Origin: an uncultured Schlesneria sp.
GTDB lineage: Bacteria; Planctomycetota; Planctomycetia; Planctomycetales; Planctomycetaceae
NCBI GenBank assembly: GCA_903858935.1
Contig: CAIOKO010000194.1
Span: forward strand, 1 to 40,233
DNA: 40,233 nt
Direction of reading: 5' to 3'
Shown: positions 18,409 to 26,673 of the stretch, in pieces
Layout of the letters: every line of letters begins with the position of its first letter
Numbering within the stretch: the first letter of the stretch is position 1
Translations under genes and position numbers: made by a program
The notes under the pieces: generated by a model
Database searches by the model: none
The model's input: the letters and a program-made list of their open reading frames with translations, nothing else
Told to the model about the DNA's origin: nothing

Positions 18409-19668
18409 ATGCTGACCCCTAACCAAACCCCATTCGAATCGAATCGTTCGTCGACCGAATCAAAACCGACTCGCGTTAAACCAGGTGAGTCGATTGATTC
18501 GGGGAAGGGGCGAATTTTTCCGTGTGATCGCTGTGGCGCGGATCTGGTGTTTTCTGTCGGTCAACAGAGTTTGCAGTGTCCTTATTGCTCGGCGGTTAAG
18601 CAGATTGAACCGCCAAAAGACGTTCCGATCGTGGAACGAGACTATCTTAAAATGATCGAGCGGCTGGAAAGGCTGCGGGAAAAAGCGGGTCAGGACGATG
18701 AATCCTCGTCAACACAGCATGGGATACGGTGCTCCGCATGTGGAGCAGACGTGATTTTTCAGGGGACACTGACGAGTAGCCAATGCCCTTATTGTGCGTC
18801 GCCACTTCAGCGAGACAACATACACGATTCGGTGACTCGAATCCCGGTGGACGGAGTTTTGCCGTTTCTGGTTCCGCAAACGCGTGCTGCCGAAAATTTG
18901 CGAGCCTGGGTCAAATCGCTATGGTGGGCACCAAATGATTTTCTGAAACAAGGGGCAAATGGAAAATTCAACGGCGTTTATATGCCGTATTTCACTTATG
19001 ACGCGATGACGTTTACTCGTTTTGCCGGCCAACGGGGGGATATCTACTTCGTCGTGGTCGGAGAGGGAAACAATCGTCGAACAGAACAGCGGATTCGATG
19101 GACTTACCGCGATGGTGCTTTTCAACAATTCTTCGACGACGTCACGATCATCGCAGCGACGAAGCAACACATTGATCTTGTCGAGGCGTTGGAACCATGG
19201 CCGCTGGATCGAATGATGCCATTCACGCCTGAAGTTCTTGCCGGTTTTTACTCGCGGACCTATGACGTCGATCTGGAGGAGGGGTTTCGAAGTGCTCGCC
19301 AGAGAGTCGAGGCAATGTTATCAATTGAGGTTCGTCAGAGAATTGGAGGGGACACGCAACAGGTCCATTCGCAACAGACGAATTATTCTGCGATTACGTT
19401 TAAACACATCCTGTTACCCGTTTGGTTGATGGCTTACCGCTATCGGGACAAAACCTATCAGGTGATGATGAATGCGGCGACGGGAGAAGTTTCCGGGCAC
19501 AGGCCTTACAGTTGGGTTAAAATCGGCTTTGCGATGTTGCTGGCGACAATTCTGATCGTCACGTTCTGGGCCTTCTCCAACAGTCAGGGTGGAATCCATT
19601 TTATTTCCGACGATGGATTTCAATGGGATGACCAAACCCGTTCGATTGAATGGATTCGTATCCGATAG
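18409..19668 (+). CDS. Double zinc-ribbon membrane protein of unknown function
   Basis: The 419-residue product has two CxxC...CxxC zinc ribbons: CDRC/CPYC (39-42/57-60) and CSAC/CPYC (about 107-128). A conserved central region reads VLPFLVPQTRAAENLRAWVK, then NGVYMPYFTYDA and RWTYRDGA. A final hydrophobic helix (IGFAMLLATILIVTFWAFS, about residues 375-395) and a short acidic tail end the protein. The zinc ribbons should face the cytoplasm. Similar proteins are sometimes labelled as primosomal-N'-like because of the ribbon, but no helicase motif is present, so that name is not used. There is no strong ribosome binding site. It stands between the hydrolase and rpsD. Confidence 0.8.
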   Translation: MLTPNQTPFESNRSSTESKPTRVKPGESIDSGKGRIFPCDRCGADLVFSVGQQSLQCPYCSAVKQIEPPKDVPIVERDYLKMIERLERLREKAGQDDESSSTQHGIRCSACGADVIFQGTLTSSQCPYCASPLQRDNIHDSVTRIPVDGVLPFLVPQTRAAENLRAWVKSLWWAPNDFLKQGANGKFNGVYMPYFTYDAMTFTRFAGQRGDIYFVVVGEGNNRRTEQRIRWTYRDGAFQQFFDDVTIIAATKQHIDLVEALEPWPLDRMMPFTPEVLAGFYSRTYDVDLEEGFRSARQRVEAMLSIEVRQRIGGDTQQVHSQQTNYSAITFKHILLPVWLMAYRYRDKTYQVMMNAATGEVSGHRPYSWVKIGFAMLLATILIVTFWAFSNSQGGIHFISDDGFQWDDQTRSIEWIRIR

Positions 19669-19801
19669 AGGTGTAAGGACTTGAGGCTGGATGGCTGGTT
19701 TTTGTCGTAGAAAGACGGTATTCAGAGATCCAAGTACAGGGTCAATCCGATTGTTTTTCTGTTTTCGATCGGAGAATCGTCTCGTCGCAAGTGTCAGTCA
19801 G

Positions 19802-19830
19802 TTGACGTAATCGATGCGACTTGCCATTAT
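19802..19830 (+). promoter_or_regulatory. Promoter candidate for rpsD
   Basis: TTGACG (19802-19807) and CATTAT (19825-19830) are separated by exactly 17 bp. The site lies 66 bp upstream of the S4 start, leaving a leader of about 60 nt in which a regulatory fold is possible but not evident. Confidence 0.5.
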
Positions 19831-19895
19831 TCCCCTCTTCGATTTGGTTTTCAGTTTGTGGGTTGGTGCAGGTCCACTGCACAGGAGTGATTTGC

Positions 19896-20507
19896 ATGGG
19901 TCGGTATTCGGGTCCAAAGGGACGAGTCAATCGCCGGTTAGGGGCGTTGGTGTTTGAAAACGCCGGAGCTGCGAGGGCATTGGAAAAGCGACCGAATCCT
20001 CCAGGGATGGCAGAGCGGCGTCGTAAATTGTCCACGTACGGCATGGCACTCGCCGACAAGCAAAAGATCAAGTATCACTATGGGATGCGCGAAGCACAGC
20101 TTCGTCGCTACTTTGCTAAAGCACGGGCACAAAAAGGTAACACGGGCGACATCTTGTTGGTGATGTGCGAACGTCGCCTCGACAATGTTGTTCGCCGTGC
20201 TGGTTTTACCGTCACTCGACTGCAGGCACGGCAGGGGATCGTTCACCGCCACTTCCAGTTGAACGGCAAGACCATCGACAAGCCTTCGATTTTCGTGGGT
20301 CCTGGCGATGTGATTACGTTACGTAACCGACCAAATGTGAAGAAGTTGTATCGCGAGATCGTTGACAGTTCATCGCGTCAGCCGGTTGACTGGGTTTCGT
20401 TCGACGCAAAGGATCTTGAAGCACGAGTTCAAGCATTGCCAACACCTGGCGATGCGACTGTCCCGCCGATTGAAATCGGACGAGTCATCGCCTTCATGTC
20501 TCGCTAA
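19896..20507 (+). CDS. rpsD: 30S ribosomal protein S4
   Basis: The product is 203 residues, the normal length. The start at 19896 (MGRYSGPKGRVNRRLGALVF) follows AGGAG; an upstream in-frame ATG would add 25 residues. The N-terminal S4 region (RALEKRPNPPGMAERRRKLS and KQKIKYHYGMREAQLRRYF) is followed by the S4 RNA-binding domain (RRLDNVVRRAGFTVTRLQAR to GPGDVITLRNR) and the conserved C-terminal end. S4 binds 16S rRNA early in 30S assembly. Here the gene stands alone with its own promoter and terminator, apart from rpoA/rpsK/rpsM, which are not in the window. Confidence 0.97.
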   Translation: MGRYSGPKGRVNRRLGALVFENAGAARALEKRPNPPGMAERRRKLSTYGMALADKQKIKYHYGMREAQLRRYFAKARAQKGNTGDILLVMCERRLDNVVRRAGFTVTRLQARQGIVHRHFQLNGKTIDKPSIFVGPGDVITLRNRPNVKKLYREIVDSSSRQPVDWVSFDAKDLEARVQALPTPGDATVPPIEIGRVIAFMSR

Positions 20508-20572
20508 TCTGTTGATGATTGGCTTGCGTCAGCACCTGTGAATCGCGTTTAGATTGTGAATAATGAATCTAA

Positions 20573-20613
20573 AAAGAGGTGCCTTCGATCCTTCGAAGGC
20601 ACCTCTTTCGTTA
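20573..20613. terminator. Strong bidirectional terminator between rpsD and the SPFH gene
   Basis: Arms AAAGAGGTGCCTTCGA (20573-20588) and its exact complement at 20593-20608 give a 16-bp perfect stem with a 4-nt loop. A-rich sequence on one side and TTTCGTTACTTT on the other let it serve both convergent genes. Confidence 0.92.
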
Positions 20614-20629
20614 CTTTAACCTTACGACT

Positions 20630-23032
20630 TCACGCCGACTTTGCTGGTGACAATATCTCTTCAACCGGTTCGTTCAGGCCGGTTACATTCTCTTTGACCA
20701 TCTGATTTATCAGGTCTTGTATTCCTGGCTGCTCGATTTCTGAGGTTGGCGAAAACCCCGAGTTTTCGGCGACAAGAAGGTTGATTAACGTTCCCAACAT
20801 TCCCTGGCCAGCAGATCCATTTCCGCCAGACTCACTCGATGTCGTAAACAAACGTTCGGGCACCAACGGTTGTTGTGACTGAGCAAGCTCTCGTGCCGCG
20901 AACGTCAAAGCAAACAACCTCGGGTCACCATAGGACGAAATCTTTCGCTGTAAGACGGATGCTTCTGCGAGCCCTTCCTGCAGAATCCGCTGAGCCTCAC
21001 CCCGTCCGGTTAGCTGATTACGCTTGCTTTCCGCTTCGGCCAACAAGCCTACCTGCTCGGCGTGTCTTCGAGCACGAGCGACTTCTGCATCCCCTTCGCA
21101 CTCAGCCATCTGGACCTTGAGTCTTGTGCTTGCCAGTTCGGTCTGCGCCTGCATGATCGTTCGATCGTTCTGACGTTTTGCAATTGCAAGTTCGGCATCC
21201 CCCTTGCTTTCGGCAATCTGGACTTGGAGTTTCGCATTAGTCATAGAAGTCTGCATTTCTGCCTGCGCTTTTGCTTCGTTGAGTGATCGCAGTTTGTCAT
21301 TGGCTTCCCGTTGACGCTCATAAGTTTCAAGTTGTTCGATCGAGAGTTGTCTCAATCGAAGTTGTTCGAGCAACGATTCAATCTTGCCGTTTGCCTCGGC
21401 CGTGTCTGGTTTGCCGATCAGTACGTCGACGCATTCAATATCAAATTCGTGGAAGCGTCGGCGAAGTTCTGTTTGAGCTTCTCGCTGGATCACATCACGG
21501 TCGTGCAGCAATTCCAACATTGTTTTTCGATGTGCAATGTCTCGAAAATACGCGGATAACAATGGATCAAGCGTTTGCGTAATCAGTTTTTTCACGTCTC
21601 CGAACCTTTGGATCACGCTGGGGGCACGCTGGTAATCAATATGGACGACCACAGACAGCGGCAGATTTGGTTCGTAGGCATCACGAGTGACCAGGTCAAT
21701 GCTTTTGAGATTCTCGTCATAGTGATGACTTTCGGTTCGTCCGGTGATCCAGTGCAGCACGAAATTGGTCGTCGGTACGAGGACAATGTTTCCCGCATAC
21801 GTATTGAAGGCATATTTTCCAGGCCCAAGTGGTCGTTCCCAAACCCCTCGTTCTCCTTCGGCAACTCGTTCTCCGTGACGAAATGCGTCTCCCGATAGGT
21901 CGCGTCCAGTGCTTCCGTAATAACTGACAACAACACCCACGTGACCGATGGGCACAACCGTTTTTGGTATTGTTTCGACCGTTGCGAACCATCGATTAAT
22001 GAAGTAGGTTCCGTCGGTCAATGCTTGGTATTGACGACCACGGCGGCCGCCGGCTGCGAGAAACGCTTCCGGGTCCTGGAAGTTATTGTGTTCATGACTC
22101 GAATTCTGTAGTGGGCTTGCTGCTGCACTCGGGATTAATGCCGAAGTTGCAGGACCAACGGGGGGAGCGATTAATTCGCCTGGACGCAGCGATGGTCCGT
22201 CGTGAATCGTGACGATTCCGATCGTATCGTCGACAGACGTCCCCATCGGCGAGTTGGAGTCAACAACAATACTATGTCCGCCAATAACGATTGGTTGGAA
22301 ACCATTAACCGCGAGCAATTCATCTTGCCACTCACTGACAGCCTTTCGTTCGCGAGGCTCTTGTGCCTGGGATAGGGAAAAAACTTCGCTCGCAGTCACA
22401 ACGACAAAAAGAGCGGGATTAATGGCGTAAACCCCTTCGCGCAGGATGGCTCGTTGTCGACCACGCTGGCCTCGCGGAGCGTCATGCTCTGTCTTCGTGA
22501 CAAGCGCAGTTTGGCCGTCACTTCCGAGTTCCACCGACTGGTAGGTCGATGTCACGACAGATGAGGGATCAAGAAACGCGGAAGCGTCCTGAAAGTTATT
22601 GCAGTGAACAACCCTTGCCAACGTCTGGCTTGGAGCCAATGGCTCACCATCTCTTGCATAGACATATCCAATTTCACGTTGTGGTATTGTCACCAACCTT
22701 GATTGATGGATGCGATACTGCCATCGCCAGTAGCCAAAATGCAGGCCACCACGTAGCAGTTTCGCCTGATATCCAGCCTCTTGATTGAGTGCAATAATTC
22801 GCCCATCGGCGAGGGAACCCTTTCCCGACCAAAGCTTCTCGACCACACCAACGCGGTTGTGTGGGATATACCTCACGCAAAGCCAGACGAGAAATACAGT
22901 CATTGGGATTCCGATTGCCAACAACGTCCAGACACTCGCGTCCGACACCCAGTTTCCGACATCCTTGATTGTGAAATCGGAAAAGAGTGCTTCAGCCAAT
23001 TTTTGCAGAATAGGAACTACTAGGATCTTCAC
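20630..23032 (-). CDS. Large SPFH/flotillin-like membrane protein with vault-like layout
   Basis: The product is about 800 residues. The frame opens at TTG 23038, but GTG 23032 has AGAAGGAGG 6 nt upstream and is preferred. A transmembrane helix (WTLLAIGIPMTVFLVWLCV, about residues 35-55) is followed by repeated beta-rich modules containing GRRGRQ/GQRGRQ + DG/EGVYxIN motifs (about 60-400). An SPFH/band-7 domain comes next (RDAYEPNLPLSVVVHIDYQR to FDIECVDVLIG, about 440-560). A long coiled coil (about 560-700) carries an internal duplication (KLQVQIAESKGDAELAIAKR and RLKVQMAECEGDAEVARARR). The tail has a Gly/Ser linker and a short amphipathic end. It should form large membrane-attached oligomers like flotillin; the cargo is unknown. 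It is transcribed alone. Confidence 0.88.
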   Translation of the reverse strand: MKILVVPILQKLAEALFSDFTIKDVGNWVSDASVWTLLAIGIPMTVFLVWLCVRYIPHNRVGVVEKLWSGKGSLADGRIIALNQEAGYQAKLLRGGLHFGYWRWQYRIHQSRLVTIPQREIGYVYARDGEPLAPSQTLARVVHCNNFQDASAFLDPSSVVTSTYQSVELGSDGQTALVTKTEHDAPRGQRGRQRAILREGVYAINPALFVVVTASEVFSLSQAQEPRERKAVSEWQDELLAVNGFQPIVIGGHSIVVDSNSPMGTSVDDTIGIVTIHDGPSLRPGELIAPPVGPATSALIPSAAASPLQNSSHEHNNFQDPEAFLAAGGRRGRQYQALTDGTYFINRWFATVETIPKTVVPIGHVGVVVSYYGSTGRDLSGDAFRHGERVAEGERGVWERPLGPGKYAFNTYAGNIVLVPTTNFVLHWITGRTESHHYDENLKSIDLVTRDAYEPNLPLSVVVHIDYQRAPSVIQRFGDVKKLITQTLDPLLSAYFRDIAHRKTMLELLHDRDVIQREAQTELRRRFHEFDIECVDVLIGKPDTAEANGKIESLLEQLRLRQLSIEQLETYERQREANDKLRSLNEAKAQAEMQTSMTNAKLQVQIAESKGDAELAIAKRQNDRTIMQAQTELASTRLKVQMAECEGDAEVARARRHAEQVGLLAEAESKRNQLTGRGEAQRILQEGLAEASVLQRKISSYGDPRLFALTFAARELAQSQQPLVPERLFTTSSESGGNGSAGQGMLGTLINLLVAENSGFSPTSEIEQPGIQDLINQMVKENVTGLNEPVEEILSPAKSA

Positions 23033-23665
23033 GATCAACCTCCTTCTAAGGAGGCGTCCTCATCACTGATTAAACGATCAAATTCCGGATTTGTCTTCTA
23101 CTCATGAAGAAAGCCCGACTGTTGGATCAGTTTTCAAATGAAAACGGAAGAGCTGTGCTCAATCCCGCAAATGAGGATGCCTTTCATCAAACGGCCGAGA
23201 ACACGTGTCTCGACCTGCCTGCGAGGTTAGCTGTCGGGCTAGAGCTTGAAAGTGCTCTGTCGGAGAGGCGATTTTGATCGCTTCACAACTTCGCCCCGAA
23301 GGTTGCTCATCGTCGAGCAGCCAAATCTGGTTCCCCCGCTCTCACACGTTCATGTGAGATTCGGCTTCATCGAAAGAGATACTAACCAACCAGTTAAAGG
23401 GGAGAATATGCAGAAGCGAATAGCGTTCCGTCATCGAACTTCCATGCAGGGCATCCACTTACGATCTTGTGAAGATTCGGAAAAAATGGATTAGACAGTT
23501 GGTTTTTTAATCAAAACGAACTTTTTCGGAGTCTTAAAAACCGATGATCAACAAGGTTTTACATTTCGATTCAAACAGAGCAAAGATGGAAAACTCAAGC
23601 CGGTCTAAGGGCGAGTAATTACGGATTGCAAAAATCAATTGAGTTTTGTTCTTGCCGCCGAGTTG
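23033..23665. other. Intergenic region, no gene recognised
   Basis: Over 600 bp contain no frame I can support. There is a stem TCTCACA/TGTGAGA (23340-23346/23353-23359). The stretch CTGTCGGGCTA near 23230 recalls part of the repeat at 3724-4052, but it is too short to call a copy. The stretch 23480-23640 is A/T-rich. Confidence 0.5.
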
Positions 23666-24055
23666 TTAGAGATTGCCTGCGGACGATTGGAAAAACTTCC
23701 GAGTACGTCGTTCAGCTTCCGTTGACGTGTCTTGTCGTTTCAGGTCATCAATATTTGCCGAACAGACACGACAGCCAATCGTCTCAACATGAAACTGTAG
23801 ATACTGTGATAACCCGTCACCTAACCTTTTTTCAATGTAAGCTGCCCAAACTGCTCGAGGCGGGCAACTCAGCCGATATTGCCGCCAGAGTTCCCCAACG
23901 CTGAAGTCTCCATGGTCTCGCAAAGATAAAAGCGTTGCCAGCCTCTCGCAAAGTGACGAATTCCGCCGTAAAGAATGCTCAACCACAGCACAAAAATCCG
24001 TAGAAAATCGCTCGTCAACGTAAGCCAAAAGTTCATCGTCGGTAAATTGGGCCAT
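23666..24055 (-). CDS. Small protein with H-x5-C-x2-C motif, anti-sigma-like family
   Basis: The 129-residue product starts MAQFTDDELLAYVDERFSTD, a pattern seen at the start of zinc-finger anti-sigma-like proteins. A middle WRQYRLSCPPRAVWAAYIEK segment is followed by the motif FHVETIGCRVCSANIDDL (H-x5-C-x2-C, about residues 89-98). A polar C-terminus ends it, with no membrane helix. I recall the family mainly from planctomycetes, often near ECF sigma factors; here no sigma gene is adjacent. It lies 15 bp downstream of mqnD on the same strand with AGAGG before the start, so it is probably co-transcribed. Function is unknown; a zinc-dependent regulator is an inference. Confidence 0.75.
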   Translation of the reverse strand: MAQFTDDELLAYVDERFSTDFCAVVEHSLRRNSSLCERLATLLSLRDHGDFSVGELWRQYRLSCPPRAVWAAYIEKRLGDGLSQYLQFHVETIGCRVCSANIDDLKRQDTSTEAERRTRKFFQSSAGNL

Positions 24056-24070
24056 TTGCCAGCCTCTCGT

Positions 24071-24913
24071 CTACCCAATGAATTCCAGCTTCACTGGATG
24101 AGGAATGATTTTCGCTTGATAAGCTCGATCAAGCAGCAAAGCCACAGCTTTTCGGCCGCGGTCTCCGAAATCGAGCGTCCAGTCATTGACGTACATCCCG
24201 ACAAATTTGTCGGCCTGGCTGCGATCCAAGTCCCGTCCGAATTGCAATGCGTACGCAAGTGCTTCTGCACGGTGATCCAAGGCAAATTGGATACTTTTCT
24301 TCAGCAGGGTCGTAACTTCACTCATCGCCTTCTGACCAAGATCGCGTCGAATTGCGTTTCCTCCAAGCGGCAGCGGCAAACCCGTATCCTTCATCCACCA
24401 CTTTCCCAAATCGACGATCAGATGCAATTCATCGTTCTGGTAAGTCAACTGTCCCTCGTGAATAATCAACCCCGCATCAACTTTCCCCTCACGAGTCACT
24501 GCGAGAATCTCATCAAATGGATAAACGACAGGCGTAAAATCGTCACCCAACGCAAGTTTTAACGCTAGATATGCCGTTGTCAGCTTTCCGGGTACCGCAA
24601 TTGTCTTTCCGCGAAAGTCATTCAAACTGCCTGGCTGTCGAGCGACTATCATTGGCCCGTAGTCGTCTCCCATACTGCAACCACATGCACATAGAGCATA
24701 ACGATCGGTCAGGTATGCGTATCCGTGCAGACTGACGGCCGTCAGCTCGAGTTCACCTCGAAGAGCGCGTTCGTTCAAGGTCTGAATGTCCTGCAGTTCA
24801 TGCGTAAATCGATATGGACCGGTCTCGATTTTGTCTTTGGCGAGTGCAAAAAACATGAATGCGTCGTCAGGGTCAGGGCTATGGCCGACGCGAATTAAAG
24901 TCTTTTCGGACAT
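24071..24913 (-). CDS. mqnD: 1,4-dihydroxy-6-naphthoate synthase (menaquinone, futalosine route)
   Basis: The 280-residue product matches MqnD, a periplasmic-binding-protein-like lyase converting cyclic de-hypoxanthine futalosine to 1,4-dihydroxy-6-naphthoate in the cytoplasm. Recognised segments are GHSPDPDDAFMFFAL at the N-terminus, the E-D-I-Q-T-L-N-like stretch (HELQDIQTLNERAL), SMGDDYGPMIVA, IAVPGKLTTAYLALKL, and DAGLIIHEGQLTY, with the catalytic-type histidine in IHEGQ. The length is usual for the family. No other mqn gene is in the window. The gene runs away from the DAHP synthase gene at 25286 and precedes the small zinc-motif gene. Confidence 0.93.
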   Translation of the reverse strand: MSEKTLIRVGHSPDPDDAFMFFALAKDKIETGPYRFTHELQDIQTLNERALRGELELTAVSLHGYAYLTDRYALCACGCSMGDDYGPMIVARQPGSLNDFRGKTIAVPGKLTTAYLALKLALGDDFTPVVYPFDEILAVTREGKVDAGLIIHEGQLTYQNDELHLIVDLGKWWMKDTGLPLPLGGNAIRRDLGQKAMSEVTTLLKKSIQFALDHRAEALAYALQFGRDLDRSQADKFVGMYVNDWTLDFGDRGRKAVALLLDRAYQAKIIPHPVKLEFIG

Positions 24914-25285
24914 CTGTCAATTTCTGGTCTGAAGAACAGGATTTGGCGGAGTCGTATCCGCTGGAACGAGTTACCGAATCCTAGTGATCCAGCGACGTTG
25001 TGACCACTGTACCAATAGTCCATTACGCTTGATTTCAGACCTCCCGGAACGAAATTGCTGAATGGAAACAATAATTCTCTGACGGCGCGACTTTTTTGAA
25101 TGACAAAAGTGGCAAAATGAACTGCTTCCTCGAAAACCGATAAAATGAAATCGTACTCCTCATAACAGTTCCTGGTGATCCAATTGATTCAAAATGAATT
25201 TCGGTAACAAAAAATGAGGGAGAACCAATGGCGAGCCGACCGTGTCGATCCTATACTGATTTTTCGTAAATTTTAGGAAAGACCA
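24914..25285. promoter_or_regulatory. Divergent spacer between mqnD and the DAHP synthase gene
   Basis: This 370-bp spacer should hold promoters for both directions. The part nearest the aroG-type gene is A/T-rich (about 25070-25220). A 13-codon reading frame with its own ribosome binding site lies at 25228-25269. I cannot fix a -35/-10 pair with confidence. Confidence 0.45.
25228..25269 (+). CDS. Possible 13-residue leader peptide before DAHP synthase
   Basis: ATG at 25228 is preceded by GAGGGAG at 6 nt. The frame reads MASRPCRSYTDFS and stops 16 bp before the DAHP synthase start. It contains one Tyr and one Phe, the end products that commonly control this enzyme, but no run of aromatic residues. 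I see no clear terminator/antiterminator pair, so attenuation is only a possibility. Confidence 0.3.
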   Translation: MASRPCRSYTDFS

Positions 25286-26356
25286 ATGACGAATTCGATG
25301 CCAAGTCAACCGCTGCAAGACGTTCACGTTCGTGAAACTGTGCCCCTTGTTGCCCCTCGCTACCTGAAACAAGAAGAGACCATTTCTGACGTTGCCGTCA
25401 AAACGGTCATTGAGGCACGGGAGTCCATCAAGAGGATTCTTTCAGGCGAAGAATCTCGGTTGATTGTCGTGGTTGGTCCCTGTTCCATCCATGATCATGT
25501 TGCCGCCCTGGATTACGCACAGCGGTTAAAGACGCTTGCCGATCGAGTTCAAGACAAACTGCTCGTCGTGATGCGGGTCTACTTCGAAAAGCCAAGAACA
25601 ACCGTTGGTTGGAAAGGGTTGATCAACGATCCTCATCTCAATGATACGTTTGACATTGCAACGGGACTGCGGATCGGCAGGCGAATCCTTCTGGAAGTCG
25701 CCAGTATGGGGCTACCTGCCGCAACAGAATTGCTGGAACCAATCACCCCGCAATACATCGCAGACCTGATTTCTCTGACTGCTATCGGTGCACGAACGAC
25801 CGAGTCTCCAACGCACCGGCAAATGGCAAGCGGATTGTCGATGCCCGTCGGTTTCAAGAATGGAACAAATGGAAACCTGCAGGTGGCGATTGATGCAATG
25901 CTGGCAGCCCGTTCTCAACACAGTTTTCTAGGGATCGACAATGATGGCCAGACCTGCATTGTTAATACCAAAGGAAATCCATGGGGCTTCCTGATCCTGC
26001 GTGGCGGTCAGTCTGGACCGAATTATAACCCTGAAAGTCTTGCGGAAAGTCTGAAACGCCTGAACTCAGCAAAGCTGCCCCCACGATTGATGGTTGATTG
26101 CAGCCACGCGAATTCCAATAAAGATTATTTGTTGCAGCACGTCTGTTGGGGCGATTGCCTGTCACAGCGTATTGCCGGCAACAAGAACATCGTTGGCTTA
26201 ATGCTCGAAAGTAATTTGATGCCCGGCAACCAGCCGCTGACGAGTGATCTGACGAAACTTCAGTATGGAGTTTCCATAACTGACGGCTGCATCGGTTGGG
26301 AAGAAACAGAACGACTGATTCTTTCCGCACATGAGCAGCTTTCTGCCGCTGAATGA
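25286..26356 (+). CDS. aroG: 3-deoxy-7-phosphoheptulonate synthase (DAHP synthase, type I)
   Basis: The 356-residue product catalyses condensation of phosphoenolpyruvate and erythrose 4-phosphate, the first step of the shikimate pathway. Class I motifs are present: VVGPCSIHD (about residues 62-70), VYFEKPRTTVGWKGLINDP, ATELLEPITPQYIADLISLT, the IGARTTESPTHRQMASGLSM segment, PVGFKNGTNG, and the metal-binding VDCSHANSNKD near residue 270. Length and order match AroF/G/H. Which aromatic amino acid inhibits it cannot be read from the sequence. The start has AGGAAAG upstream. Chorismate made downstream of this step feeds the futalosine pathway represented by the divergent mqnD. Confidence 0.95.
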   Translation: MTNSMPSQPLQDVHVRETVPLVAPRYLKQEETISDVAVKTVIEARESIKRILSGEESRLIVVVGPCSIHDHVAALDYAQRLKTLADRVQDKLLVVMRVYFEKPRTTVGWKGLINDPHLNDTFDIATGLRIGRRILLEVASMGLPAATELLEPITPQYIADLISLTAIGARTTESPTHRQMASGLSMPVGFKNGTNGNLQVAIDAMLAARSQHSFLGIDNDGQTCIVNTKGNPWGFLILRGGQSGPNYNPESLAESLKRLNSAKLPPRLMVDCSHANSNKDYLLQHVCWGDCLSQRIAGNKNIVGLMLESNLMPGNQPLTSDLTKLQYGVSITDGCIGWEETERLILSAHEQLSAAE

Positions 26357-26539
26357 TCAAACCGCCAGAGAGATACTGGTGTGTGCCAACCACGGGGAGA
26401 TCGTTTTGCAGGCAGCTATGGAACGCGTACTGTTACCCTTAACTTGTAACTTGCTCATCCGCAGGTAATTTGCCATTCGGTCGACCAGATGCCCCGGCTG
26501 ATTCGAAATTTGGCGGTGAAATCGCTGAGCGTAAGGCGA

Positions 26540-26575
26540 GCCCCGAACAGCTAAAAAGCTGTTCGGGGCGTTGTT
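26540..26575. terminator. Bidirectional terminator after the DAHP synthase gene
   Basis: Arms GCCCCGAACAGCT (26540-26552) and AGCTGTTCGGGGC (26557-26569) form a 13-bp perfect stem with an AAAA loop. GTTGTTC follows. It lies about 180 bp after the DAHP synthase stop and 100 bp beyond the end of the convergent gene at 26674. Confidence 0.85.
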
Positions 26576-26673
26576 CAAAGCCCCGATTTTGATAACCAGC
26601 AGCAGGCAAAACTTGTTGAATATTTTTCTGACGAGCCACTTTCGATGTATTAGCTCATCAACCCAACCTGAGT

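Noticed and set aside
18409-19668. Naming the zinc-ribbon membrane protein a primosomal N' protein
   Set aside because: It has zinc ribbons only, with no Walker or DEEH helicase motifs; the true PriA is at 35361-37790.
23276-23370. Hairpin and GC-box on the minus strand near 23340 that recall domain V of a group II intron
   Set aside because: Only a loose match to the stem and closing bases; no reverse-transcriptase remnant or intron boundary is nearby, so it is not called.
23975-24562. 195-codon open frame opposite mqnD
   Set aside because: Antisense shadow of mqnD and the small zinc-motif gene; composition is unlike a real protein.
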